From: Argopecten irradians
Lineage: Eukaryota; Mollusca; Bivalvia; Pectinida; Pectinidae
NCBI RefSeq assembly: GCF_041381155.1
Contig: NC_091134.1
Span: 39,577,338 to 39,641,337 of the forward strand
Length of the DNA: 64,000 nucleotides
Reading direction: 5' to 3'
Both the position numbers and the translations under genes were made by a program. The notes beneath the pieces were generated by a model. That model did no database searches, was not told the origin of the DNA, and worked only from the letters and a program-made list of their open reading frames with translations. Positions 1 through 11,662 of the stretch are shown one piece after another. The first letter of the stretch is position 1, and every line of letters starts with the position of its first letter.

Positions 1-2040
1 TATTCTACATAAATCATTTATTATAGTTAGGTAACAGGCAGTCTCATCCAATCTTCCAATATTATTCTGTAATCAAAATGAAATGCATGTTTTGGATTTC
101 ATAAATTCAATTAGAATAAAGACAAATTAAATTAGTTTCAACTAAACGTGTTTTTAATTTATTTGTTAATTAAATTTATAAAACTTAAAAGCTGAAATAA
201 TTTCATAACTTTATAGAAAGTAAATGGAATTCGTTCAACTCAAAAAAATTACTCTTAAATAAAAGCAGAACCCTTTAAGAAATTCTATATGATTTTGGTT
301 GTACCTTTAGCACTGGAGTGTGTGTCTGTGGCCTCTTGATTTATAAAGCATTTATAATCTTAGTTTTACAAGAAGTGATATGAAACTTCATAAAGTGACA
401 ATAATAAAGTTATAACAGGACTTTGACCTGTATATATATATAGAGAGAGAGAGAGAGATTTGATTTTAGGTTTTTCTTTGAATGTGGTACCTAACCAAGG
501 ATCAAATCAAGACGTTCACGAGCCAATAGAGGTTCAATGTCTGCCGTTATTTTTGGTGCTGGACTTCATGGGAAAAAAAATTTGGGCTGTGATCTTGGTA
601 GTGAAAGCAACTTCATTATGGGACTTTTATAATATTAAGCTTTGATTAAGTGTTTAACCTGACTATCAAACTACCCAGACTACTGTGAGACACCAAAAGT
701 ATTGTTAGTATTGGACTTTTAAGGCACCATGTAACCATTATGTTAGGCTTCACTAGAACATGTAGGCTTTACATTAGGTCTTTACCTGACTCACACATGG
801 ATGGTTTTGACTTTCTTGGGAGCACAAAGGTTTAGTAGAGGGCATTGATCTGCAGGTAGAAACTCGGGCGTAATGGAAACTTTGATCTTCACATAACCAA
901 GGTTTAAGATTTCTCTTACATGATTTAGCTGCCACAACCATCTTTGACCAGTACTCTCCGACCATGCCGAGTTCAATAATAAGGTTTAGAGAGGATGTTT
1001 GACCTTCATTATAGAATACTATGCTTAAATTATAGGGTTTATATATAATTTCATTGACCATCAGTCTTTCCATAATACCTCGAGACTCAGTGTATTCTTT
1101 AATTTGTCTTTACGGATTTGACCTTTGGCATAACTGGGCTATATATATATGTTTTACATGAACCGTAATGTCATATTAGGTGGCTTATTAAGTTAACATT
1201 GGCCCTTAACTGAATCAGGTACCATAGAAATGTGTTTGAACCCGCTAACATTGCAGTGACGGCCTTCCTAGTGTTGGCCGTGTTCACTCTGAGGTTTTCT
1301 TTTGTTTCTATTTATTGACATAAAGAATCATAAATCTCCCACATAGAACAAAATTAAGTTTTTGGAAATGCTGTATGCATGTCATTCACTGTTTCAGTAG
1401 ATACAGATTAAGGCAGGGTTACCCATAATTCAAAATGGAGAAGACAGGGACCTCTTGTTCCATAGGTCGAGCGATCCTGATGGAGATAAAACTATACATA
1501 AATAATAAGTTCAGTAGATTTTAGTTATAAATTAACTTAGAAGATTTCAGCTTTGTCCAAAACGATTATAAAGGCCTTCTTAACATAGTTAATGCTCTTC
1601 AAAAATCTATGAATATTATGCAAGATAAAGACATTTTACGCCTCTTTACAAAAGTGTTATGTAACAGAAGGGTCTCTGGAACCTTGTGTAACTGTAGAGG
1701 TATTGGACTGGGTTAAAAACAGGTGGTAAGTTAGCTGAAATAGCTATTTAAATTCTGGAAACCAGTTGGAGGTCCAAGGTTCGATTCTTGGGCAAGTCGT
1801 TGGAGTTTTTTTTTTTCTTTTTTTATTCTCACTTTACACATCCATGAATTGAGAAATAATGCGATTTATAAACTTTACAATGATTGGCTGACTGAATAGG
1901 TATATTGGTGTTACCAGGTAACCCTGAGACCGAGGAACAGGCCTCGTCGTCTGGTACGTAGTCTGTGGACAGTCTGTCCTTCCTATGTCTGTCCAATGTC
2001 TCTCCAGTAGTTCTACTACCAGATCATAACACATTAACAT
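1..2040. other. Non-coding stretch, no gene seen
   Basis: No open frame here has family resemblance or credible splice boundaries. It holds a short (TA)n(GA)n run at about 431-459 and a tRNA-like scrap near 1725-1800 (B-box-like ggttcgattct) followed by a T-rich tract. It is either intron of the membrane-protein gene ending at 6241 or intergenic DNA; the sequence does not decide. Confidence 0.5.
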
Positions 2041-3300
2041 CTGGTACTACAGTGTATCCACTCATAGACTAACACTGTTATACATATATACAGTCATAGA
2101 CTAACACTATGTTATATATACATATAAAGTCATAGACTAACACTATGTTATATATACATATAAAGTCATAGACTAACACTGTGTTATATATACATATAAA
2201 GTCATAGACTAACACTGTGTTACATACATATATATAAAGTCATAGACTAACACTGTGTTATAAATACATATAAAGTCATAGACTAACACTGTGTTACATA
2301 CATATATATAAAGTCATAGACTAACACTGTGTTATAAATACATATAAAGTCATAGACTAACACTGTGTTATATATACATATAAAGTCATAGACTAACACT
2401 GTGTTATAAATACATATAAAGTCATAGACTAACACTGTGTTATATATACATATATAAAGTCATAGACTAACACTGTGTTATAAATACATATAAAGTCATA
2501 GACTAACACTGTGTTATATATACATATAAAGTCATAGACTAACACTGTGTTATAAATACATATAAAGTCATAGACTAACACTGTGTTATATATACATATA
2601 AAGTCATAGACTAACACTGTGTTATAAATACATATAAAGTCATAGACTAACACTGTGTTATAAATACATATAAAGTCATAGACTAACACTGTGTTATATA
2701 TACATATAAAGTCATAGACTAACACTGTGTTATATATACATATAAAGTCATAGACTAACACTGTGTTATAACTGTGTTATACATATATACAGTCATAGAC
2801 TAACACTGTGTTATATATACATATAAAGTCATAGACTAACACTGTGTTATATATACATATAAAGTCATAGACTAACACTGTGTTATAACTGTGTTATACA
2901 TAGTATACAGTCATAGACTAACACTGTGTTATATATACATATAAAGTCATAGACTAACACTGTGTTATATATACATATAAAGTCATAGACTAACACTGTG
3001 TTATAAATACATATAAAGTCATAGACTAACACTGTGTTATAAATACATATAAAGTCATAGACTAACACTGTGTTATATATACATATAAAGTCATAGACTA
3101 ACACTGTGTTATATATACATATAAAGTCATAGACTAACACTGTGTTATAACTGTGTTATACATATATACAGTCATAGACTAACACTGTGTTATATATACA
3201 TATAAAGTCATAGACTAACACTGTGGTATATATACATATAAAGTCATAGACTAACACTGTGTTACATACATATATATAAAGTCATAGCTTAACATTACAG
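2041..3300. repeat. 36-bp minisatellite, about 33 copies
   Basis: A head-to-tail array of a 36 bp unit beginning gtcatagactaacactgtg and continuing ttataaatacatataaa, with ttatatatac and slightly longer ttacatacatatat variants. Units are nearly identical through about 3270, then decay into scattered catagactaacac fragments to about 3790. Because 36 is a multiple of three, the complementary strand stays open for long stretches and gives a repetitive false protein. The variants are interspersed, which suggests unequal exchange. Confidence 0.95.
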
Positions 3301-5810
3301 TGTAGTAATCATAGACTAACACTGCTGTATATATGTACGTAGACTAATGATATGCACCAGCCCTGTGATAGACTAATACCATGTTATCGTCTAGTTTCAT
3401 GGACTAACACTCTCGTACATGTAATCATAAACCAGCCATGTAATATGTACATAGACTAATGTTATGAACCAGCCCTTTGATAGACTAACACACTATATTA
3501 TTTATATGCAAGATCCAAGTTTCATAGACTCTAGTATAAGGTATATATAACTATAAACCCTCCCTGTTATATGTACATACACTAACATTATAAACCAGCC
3601 CTGTTATAGACTAGTATTATGATGCATATATACTATATCATTAACTAAAAATGTTATTTATTATAATATTATGCAGTTTATTATATACAATCATTGACTC
3701 AAACTCTGTGAAATATATGTCTTCATCATAAACTAAAACTTACAAATAAAGTGAGTTGTATATGTCTGAGACTAACAATACAGTCAGGTGTAACTAAAAT
3801 AAACATTTAACTATTTATTTATCTTTCCAACTGAATCTGCAATGCTGAAATTGGATAATGCTTTATTTTAACAACTTACATGTATTAACAGCCAGGGTCA
3901 TTTGAGGACATATGGCAGGTGTAGAAGTGGGAGATCCAGAGTAAAATCACTGCCCCACTTGGAGTACATACTTGTGATAACAGAGACATAGGACTATAGT
4001 CATAAAATTTTCACTTTCATCATTTAGTCACAACAGCATATGAAGAACACATTGGATTTGACAAAATTGTAACTTTAATGAAACCTGACCTTACCTAACA
4101 CAGCATCATTCACACTATTTTCGTGAGAATGAGAAGATAGTTGCCTGTCACTGTGTGTATACAAAGTCATTTTACTTCCATACACATTGACTTCTATACA
4201 GAATTGGTGAAGTCAGGTTTCACCATATTTGGATGATTATTTCATTTATTAAAATTAAAATCCATCGTCCTGGAATAAAACATGTAGTTTTTGCCCCCCC
4301 CCCCCCCCCCCACCATCTCTGAAGCCATGCAGTCAGCAGATCCGATTATGTAATGGCACAGCTGGTGATGCCTGAAAAATGTCTAGGTTGTGATCAAATC
4401 ATGACGGATGGATTCTCTTTGATACCCTACATGGGAAATCTAGTCTGATTCTGCAGAATAACATACGGTGGCCTTACTCTAGACATGTTTCAATAATAGT
4501 CTACAATGTTATATCTCCATCCCACTATATAAACGTGATATCCCCCACGACACCGTGACATTTCAGTGTATCACGAGAGTTAAGGGCGGCATAAGGTCAC
4601 CAAAGGTCAGGGGTATACCTAAGCAGATTTTCCTAGAAACAAGGACATGTGCAGATCTGCATCCTCCCCTAGGCTAGACACAAAGAATGTGACAGTATCC
4701 CATTTACCGTTCCGCAGATAAGATCCAGATTACATTCTCATGGGGACAAATGCATTTGACCTTGAAATATATGAAACGACCTGATAGTGCGATGACTCGC
4801 AAGTGATGATGCAAATCATACGGATGGACACGTTAGCTGATCAGAGTTTCCAGCTTCACGTGTCCTGGGGATAGAGATTAGACTGAAAGCCGCCACAAAT
4901 TTAATTTCTCTTTTAACCAAATGTGGTATTTTTTTCTGTGTAGCCAGCAATGTTAGAGGTCTGTTCTAGCCTACAGTGTGTTGTATGGGTTGTTTGTTGT
5001 TGTTCATTGTCCTGGGAGAATTGTTTGTGTTTGTCTGTATGAGAACCAGTCCATGTCTGTTAAGGAATCGTCTCCTGTCTGTTAGAGAGCCGATTGTAGT
5101 CTGGAATGTTTAGTTCCTTATGTATCTGTAAAGCGAGATTTTAGTGTTGTGTTCATATCTAAAGTAACAAAATTACTAACTTATTTATATCTACAAAATC
5201 AATGAATCATAGATTGAATATATGTTTAATTCAGAATTACTAACACTCTTGAAATTACATACATGTACACGACAGTGTTTGTATAAGGTTTTGGAAACAA
5301 GATAAATACCAGTGATACTCATTTCCGAACTTCTGGCTCATTTCCTCATTATAAATGATATAAAAATTGACAATATGGTCCATTGATCTGATGTGAAATA
5401 TTTTTATCACCTCGTAGCTATGGAAACACCTTATTGTATTAGACAAGACGACTGATTCTATAGTGTAAGTTAATTGATTGTCTCCCTACTAATTGGATGT
5501 AAGTGTAGCTTTTATTGGTGCCTAGCTTGGGTGGTTGTAGAAATCATCTGTGTTGTAGAATTCTGGTAATTCAATGAAGACGGACTTCTCCTAAGATGGA
5601 CTTTGTCTGCTAAACACCATTTACAACATACCGCTGTTTGTGTACGACATAAACCCGTCAGTGGTAAATAGAGTGTGGCGTTGTGACGTCATGTGATAAA
5701 TTACTAATTTATATGACGTAATTGTAATGACAGCTTGATGTAACTGTCAGACATTCGCCATCACAGATACGCTTACTAATTAATTTAACATCTTATTTCT
5801 GTCTTCACAG
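3301..5810. other. Non-coding stretch with C18 tract, probable intron
   Basis: Decayed minisatellite fragments to about 3790, an 18-base C run at 4294-4311, and otherwise unremarkable AT-rich sequence. A palindromic CRE-type site tgacgtca lies at about 5685, with a second half-match tgacgtaa some 30 bp downstream. The stretch ends in a clean polypyrimidine-cag acceptor at 5810, so its 3' part at least is an intron. Confidence 0.5.
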
Positions 5811-6241
5811 GTCCTGCCGTCGGCAAGTTTGAAATACTCCACATTGCCATCGGAGCCTCAATTTCTTCATTTTTTTGCATCATTCTAGTCATTTGTGGAC
5901 TTTACCACCGTCGTAAATTTCGGCCGGATCGTAAACCTCCGGCGAACGACCATGTGGAAGTGCGGTATGTGGCCGCAGCTTCATCGTGTAATACAACAGA
6001 CCGTCTTTTAACTATGGACCAAAATGATGGACGGACAACTATAGTGACATCACCCCATCAAACACCTAGTCATACAGCTAATCAAATATCAAAATCATCT
6101 AACCCGGGTACACCGGGTACTCCCCCAGTCAACCCAGGGACACCAGTACAAGGGGGTACTCCAAATCAGACGCCTAACTTTTCAAATGCTAATCGGACTA
6201 ATAACCGTGCTCCTCGAATACAGAAAGTCTCCATAGTGTAG
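5811..6241 (+). CDS. Last coding exon of an unidentified single-pass membrane protein
   Basis: The exon starts after the acceptor tcttcacag at 5810 and enters with two bases of a split codon; the frame then stays open to TAG at 6239-6241, giving 142 further residues. The protein runs from a short juxtamembrane segment into about 23 hydrophobic residues (HIAIGASISSFFCIILVICG), then a basic stop-transfer segment (YHRRKFRPDRK), so the tail is cytoplasmic in a type I topology. The tail of about 105 residues is low-complexity, with repeated PGTP motifs, many Ser/Thr/Asn and few acidic residues. It ends in V-S-I-V, which fits a class I PDZ-domain ligand (S-x-V). The ectodomain exons lie outside the window or were not recognised, so I cannot name a family. 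An initiation codon inside this exon is unlikely because the membrane segment and the upstream acceptor lie in the same frame. Confidence 0.8.
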
Positions 6242-7667
6242 CGAAGGCTTATTTTTATACGTCAAACCAAATACAACGCAAATAGATAGTTCATATTGTT
6301 CCAGGGGGTTTAGTATTCCAAGCTTTTTTTTCCATATTTGGGATCATTCAGTATTTATATGGGATAATTCATAGACCCAGACACTGTGAAGGGTTATAAT
6401 TCCTCTGGTGACAATTTTTGTAATGTCAATCTGAGGGAATTATAATTTTGACACAGCTTCTGAACTTTGTGATATATTCCAAGAATTTATTTATGAATCT
6501 GCAGAGAATAATTGTTAATATATTTACCTGTATAATATTGTAGATATTTTGTTTTTATTTGGTTATGTACATTTGATAGTTTAACTATTGTGTGAATGAC
6601 TACAGAATGATGTTGGTTGAGGCTGTACATAGCATGTATATGTGCTTCATAGATTGTCCTCCACCGTCAAACTAGTGCTCATCTTTACATATATCATCTG
6701 TCCATCCATTACGTATCATATAATTCATCCACCCCTGAACGCAATAATGAACTATCCTTATCATAAGGCTGGAACGGCTCATTATTAAATTTCAGGGGTG
6801 AATGAGTTAAAACTATATTGATATGTACAAATTACTCGTCCTGTGTCCTGTAGCTAGAAACTTCTGGTCTACCATAAAACTCTTGAGTGTGTCAAGAAAT
6901 ACATGTTTCTGAGATATCAGATGTTTTTTGTGATTCGTTATTTTTACACACAAATTTATACTCATGATGAAAGAAAATACATTTTATCATAATACTTAGC
7001 TCCTGCATAATTCATATTGATAACTTCTAACGATTTAATTAATTAAATTTTCTACTTATGGTACCAGTATATTTACTACAACACCTAAATTGTACCTTTG
7101 ATTTATATAATGTCCACAATCCAGAATTCAAAGAAAATTTCATCTCAATGCAAGCACGGAATAATGACTAGTTCATAGGGATGGGCCCAAAATTAATTAC
7201 AACACAAAGACAAGATGACAGTATTTGCATTATAACACACACTAGTCAATTTGCTGATAATATATAGTATGATTCTACTTTATTGTTAAGACTTTTATTC
7301 CTCATTAAACAAAAAGTAAGTGAAAGATTATTAGTGTCAAGGTGATCTTTGTTAAAAAGTCATTATCTTTGCAGTTGTGTATTGTAATTAATGAAGACAG
7401 GGAAACAGAGTTATTTGTTTAAAATCGACCTTCACCTTGATCGTTTGACCTTCAGATCAATGTATCATTTCATCTTGAACTTTTCATGTGTCATGATTTC
7501 AACTTTTGTATGAAACTTAATCTATTTCTCAAATTGTTTTAAAATTTCATATTTAAAACATAAATTTGATTCGAAAATATCTTTTAATTATTTGAGATGC
7601 TGTTTTATAAGAGCATTAACAATTGGAGATGATGTTTGAACTTGTTTATTTAGTATAAATGTTGAAA
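6242..7667. other. Probable 3' UTR and downstream flank of the membrane-protein gene
   Basis: AT-rich, without coding frames. The 3' UTR of the preceding exon must begin here, but I see no compelling early poly(A) signal; AATAAA matches occur only much further on (for example near 8645 and 9547). A small TTAA-flanked hairpin element sits at 6719-6811. Confidence 0.4.
6719..6811. mobile_element. Short palindromic element, TTAA-type MITE candidate
   Basis: The left end reads taattcatccacccctgaa and continues into an aataatgaac motif; the right end is its inverse, ttcaggggtgaatgagttaa. Arms are about 35 bp with a few mismatches. The right end carries TTAA and the left a decayed taat, resembling the TTAA-flanked elements at 30829 and 59286. 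It has no coding capacity. Confidence 0.5.
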
Positions 7668-8037
7668 CAATCTGATTAAAAATTCAGATCCTTATGATCA
7701 CTGTGTTGGATAAGAGGATCTGACAATATCCCATTAGGGTTCATGTCCAGGTGACCTTTGAAAATGGCCAATTAAATAGCTGCTGCCAGAATCTTGAATG
7801 TGACTGTAAGGGGATGAAATTATTTGAAAAAGCTGTCAGAATTTGCCCAAACGGCACAATAAAGCTAATTGTATATGCATACTTGGACGAAATGGCGTTG
7901 TCAATTGATGTAGCAATGTGTAGAAAATGCATTTGATCAGAAATACACATGGTACAAAGGTCATCTGAACATGACACCTAAAGGGATGTTGTCAGATCCT
8001 CTATTGAAGGGATTTGATCTGTATTTCAATCAGATTG
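7668..8037. mobile_element. Foldback element, CAATCTRATT family
   Basis: It starts caatctgattaaaaattcag and ends with the inverted equivalent ctgtatttcaatcagattg. The arms pair over about 100 bp, including gaggatctgacaatatccc on the left against gaggatctgacaacatccc (reverse complement) on the right. Flanks show only a partial duplication (atgtt on both sides). It is non-coding; the open frames on either strand at 7741-7977 lie inside the element and are incidental. Confidence 0.65.
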
Positions 8038-9236
8038 ATGTTATATTGACATTTCTTCCTTATCACCATTCACTTTTGAAACAGAGTTGAACTTTGTTAA
8101 GATTGAACTGAATGTGAATTTCTCACAGTTTTGCTGTGACCCATCATGGTAACAAGGTTCAACCATGAACATGTAAATATGTTTCATCATGAAGACCATT
8201 TCCATGGTTGTAATGGAAAGTTCTGCAGATTGGAAGAAATTAATCTATTTTAAGTCAACAAATTGATATGAATCCAAGTACACATGAATGCTGATTAGAT
8301 TTGATGTGAGAATGTCATTCAACTTGGAAAACAAATCAACTTTTTGTATTAGTTTTGTATTTTGTCTTTTTCACATTGTATTGCATTGAAAACATGTGTG
8401 GCAATATCACAAATTTTTGATAATTTCCAATCTCATTTTCATTTATAAACATGGTCAAATAGCATGTATTCATTTATAATTCGTTTAAGTGCCATGACTT
8501 CATAATTCACTACTAGTTGTTTTTACATTTGTAGATCCATAGGGGCCAATTTATAAGTGAATAATTCAACATTTTAATGGTTTTATTTAATGAGCCCACA
8601 TAATGTTTCTTTTGGAGGAGAGTTATGTACCTTTGTTGATGATGAATAAATTGTACCTATTTTTTCAGGCCAAAATTGGTTATACTTTGATAGTCAATTT
8701 TCAATATTTGGGCCATCCATAATTCTAAAATTAGATCAATCACAGTATCTGTATCAATGATTAATTCAGAACTATTATTGTGAAAATCATTTTGCTTACA
8801 GCTTTGTTCAGAGATCTAAACTTGTAAGGATTCCATTCCTAAATTATAATTACTTCAGATTTATAAAACATACAATGTACTTAATATCAGTATTTTGTCT
8901 TAATTGACAGGGAGATTTATTAGACAATTAATCAATAGTCAATATGTCTTCCAAATAAATTATCACTGGTGATATTCTGTAAAGCTTGGGAGCAGCAATG
9001 ACAAAGTAGTTAAGGTGTCTGATATTCTGCCACTAGCCTTCCACAATTGGAATCCAGTTTGATAGTGAGTCAATGTTTCTGTGAAAACGAGTCTGTGGTG
9101 AGCTAAAAATGGGTTAACATTTAATCAAATATGAATTAAAGTGGAGTCATATAATGAGTAAATGATGAATCTGATGCATTAATTGAGCTAAGATGGATTA
9201 AAATGGAGTCAATATGAGCAAATGATGAATTAAAGA
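8038..9236. other. Non-coding stretch, nothing recognised
   Basis: AT-rich sequence without a convincing gene. A weak tRNA-like scrap (agtagttaaggtgtctga, then a degenerate B-box near ggaatccagt) lies at about 8995-9065 and may be an old SINE remnant. Confidence 0.45.
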
Positions 9237-9410
9237 TGAGTCATTAGTAAGCCAATGATTAATTAAAGATGAGTCCTTAGTAAGCCAATGATTAATTAAA
9301 GATGAGTCATTAGTAAGCCAATGATTAATTAAAGATGAGTCATTAGTAAGCCAATGATTAATTAAAGATGAGTCATTAGTAAGCCAATGATTAATTAAAG
9401 TTAATAGATG
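9237..9410. repeat. 33-bp tandem repeat, about 5 copies
   Basis: Five near-perfect copies of a 33 bp unit that reads gatgagtcattagtaagcca and then atgattaattaaa, preceded by looser relatives from about 9130 (aaatgatgaat, ttaaaatggagtc). Copies abut with no spacer, so this is a minisatellite and not a CRISPR-type array. Each unit contains the AP-1-like string tgagtca. Confidence 0.9.
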
Positions 9411-11534
9411 AGCTAAAGCTTAATGTTTATATAATGCTGAGTCAATAGTTGCTCACTTCTAAAGTTTAATTATATATAATTAGTTAGAGGTAATTATATA
9501 AGAGTGTGAATTAGATATCTGTTGTTAGATGGATCATGGATAATTCAATAAAGTCTGTTTTTCTTAAAGTAAAATACCTTAAGTACACACAGATAAAAGA
9601 GTTACCGTATTTATGCGCCCAGGGCGTTTAGAAAATTGAAAAATTAACAGATGCTTACTAAGACGAAATTATTGCAAACACTAAGTGCAAACCTATACAA
9701 TTTTGATAGTTTAAGTCTTAATTTATGCCTGTGCAATTGAAATTGAGGAATCAAAAGGGGGAGGGGCGCTAATAGGGACATGGGCGCTTATTGGATCAAA
9801 TACTTTACCATTAGTATCACAATAATAAAATTTGAAGTTGTCAATCACAAAAATAATTATTGCACTTTGAAGTAAACATTAGTATTGCCTCATATAACCT
9901 CTGTTAAAATTAACATATTGATTACCTTCAGTGTTGAGGTCAAATTGAATTCTCTCTGTAACAACTAGAAAATTAGAGACATGATACCTGACAAAAGTAC
10001 ATCTTTTGTGCAGTTTAACCTAGATGTCAGTTTCAATAACTCACAGTTCAGTATAGAGATCTAACTCATATCTATTGCTCTGTCACCATTACAATGACAA
10101 ATTGTTGGACCTAACATTTGTACCCGCTCAAACTTATAGGGTCACCACGGTTGGCATTGACTTTAGTTGCGATGGTTCCCGTATATATATATGTATATAT
10201 ATTTCCCCCATAGATCTGTATTGCCACGGTGAAAAAAATATCATAACAAAATTATTTTCAATAACATAGTCCACCTCTAGGAGTTTGAATGCCATGCACT
10301 TATGACAGTTGCTGACAGGGGGTTGATGTTTTTTCTTTGTGTACTCCTACTTTCTTCCACTTTCGAAACTTGACCTTTAGTACTTCTATAGAAAGCCAGT
10401 GGCAGCATCATGGATTTTTCTTTAATTTGGATTTTTTTTTAATTCAATCTTCCTATTTTAGAATTAAAATCATTTCCTCATTGTATAATTGGAGTCTATT
10501 ATACAAGTATTGTATGGCGCAAGTTGTCCATGTTGATGAAGAGAGGAAAATGATTTTTTTTTTTTCTCATCCATTGGTATTAATGATGATCACAAATCAT
10601 TATGATTAAATGCTGATTTCTATGATGCAATTTATAATGGGTATGTACATGTTTTATAAATGACCTTGAGGTGTCGACCTTGAGAATGTGGTGATTTTTT
10701 AGTAAATTTTTACATGAATCATTGTGTACATTCATGTCCCCGATATAAAATGTGTTTTTACCACTAACACCAAACATCTTGGATATTTCCTTCATTAATA
10801 TAACCTAATTACCTCCCTTAGATCAACCGCTTTGTCTAAAAAAATCTGCAATAAATATATGACATCGTTATTGATTTTTGTGTAAAGTAATCTAGGTTTC
10901 ATACTTATAAACACAAACAATATTTTATGACTAATTTAAATCTTTGATTCACAATATGTATAAGAGTTGAGTTACTTCCCTTTGCAAGAATTAAAAGACA
11001 AGTAAGGATATCTGTGTTGAAGCTTCAGCAACAAAAATTTGGTGTCAATTCTGATTAGCAAAGGAAAAACTTAAATAAGCCTCAGTTCAATGATCCTCAT
11101 ACCTGGATAATACTTCAGTATTGTTGTCAACTGGTTTTAGTTTTTGGATAAAAATTCAATTTCCATGATTTACTATTGGTTCAGATTTGCTTGATTCAAT
11201 CACATACAGGAAATGAAGTTTGATTTACATTACGATATTCACTTTCACTTTGAGTCTCAAAACTCTCATGCTAATCTTCAGCATTACAAGGCTGAAAGTC
11301 TATTCCAACTAAAATAAACAATAGCAAGATTTTCACTTTAAACTTTACAGTCATTTATGGTATGCTTGTCAGCATGGTAATATAATTATCATGATAAGTA
11401 TCCATGTCAATCCAATAGTGTTACCATAGTAACATTGTTTGTCATGGAAATGTAAGCATGTGATTAGTTTTACATTGTAATGTAAATACATTCTTGTATT
11501 ATGATTTGTTTATATGATAATGTGATTTTGATGA
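9411..11534. other. Non-coding stretch with an old repeat scrap
   Basis: No supported gene. At about 9604-9800 the motif atgcgcccagggcgttta and its loose inverse gggcgcttattggatc bracket about 190 bp of AT-rich sequence, resembling a degraded inverted-repeat element. The remainder is simple AT-rich DNA with several T runs (10432-10440, 10553-10565). Confidence 0.4.
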
Positions 11535-11662
11535 TTGGTTGTCATGGAAATGTACATTGTATGTTTGGTTATATCATTGAAATGTACATTGTATGTTTGG
11601 TTGTCATGGAAATGTACATTGTATGTTTGGTTGTCATGGAAATGTACATTGAATGATTTTCA
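11535..11662. repeat. 30-bp tandem repeat, about 4 copies
   Basis: Copies of a 30 bp unit, tggttgtcatggaaatgtac followed by attgtatgtt, from about 11536. The last copies are truncated (attgaatgattttcatgg). Isolated relatives (gtcatggaaatgtaagcatg) occur just upstream at about 11440. The reading frame through it is an artefact of the 30 bp period. Confidence 0.85.

Noticed and set aside
1722..1800. tRNA-like segment with ggttcgattct
   Set aside because: The B box is good, but the A box, acceptor stem and anticodon arm do not fold into a tRNA and no SINE body is visible. At most an old SINE scrap.
2429..3140. Long repetitive open frames on the minus strand (units of VYDFICIYNTVL)
   Set aside because: They arise solely because the minisatellite period (36 bp) is a multiple of three. 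No splice or start context and no amino-acid-level constraint.
5677..5730. Pair of CRE-like sites (tgacgtca and tgacgtaa) as a promoter for the membrane-protein exon
   Set aside because: The region is bounded downstream by a clear splice acceptor and the following frame needs upstream exons, so an independent promoter here is not supported.
7741..7977. 78-codon minus and 61-codon plus frames
   Set aside because: They lie wholly inside a foldback transposon and differ between its two arms; no family resemblance.
8995..9065. Possible tRNA-like SINE head (agtagttaaggtgtctga)
   Set aside because: The B box is too degenerate for a confident call.
9237..9410. Short regular repeats that could look like a CRISPR array (also 16519-16940)
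   Set aside because: Units abut without unique spacers, and the genome is clearly eukaryotic.
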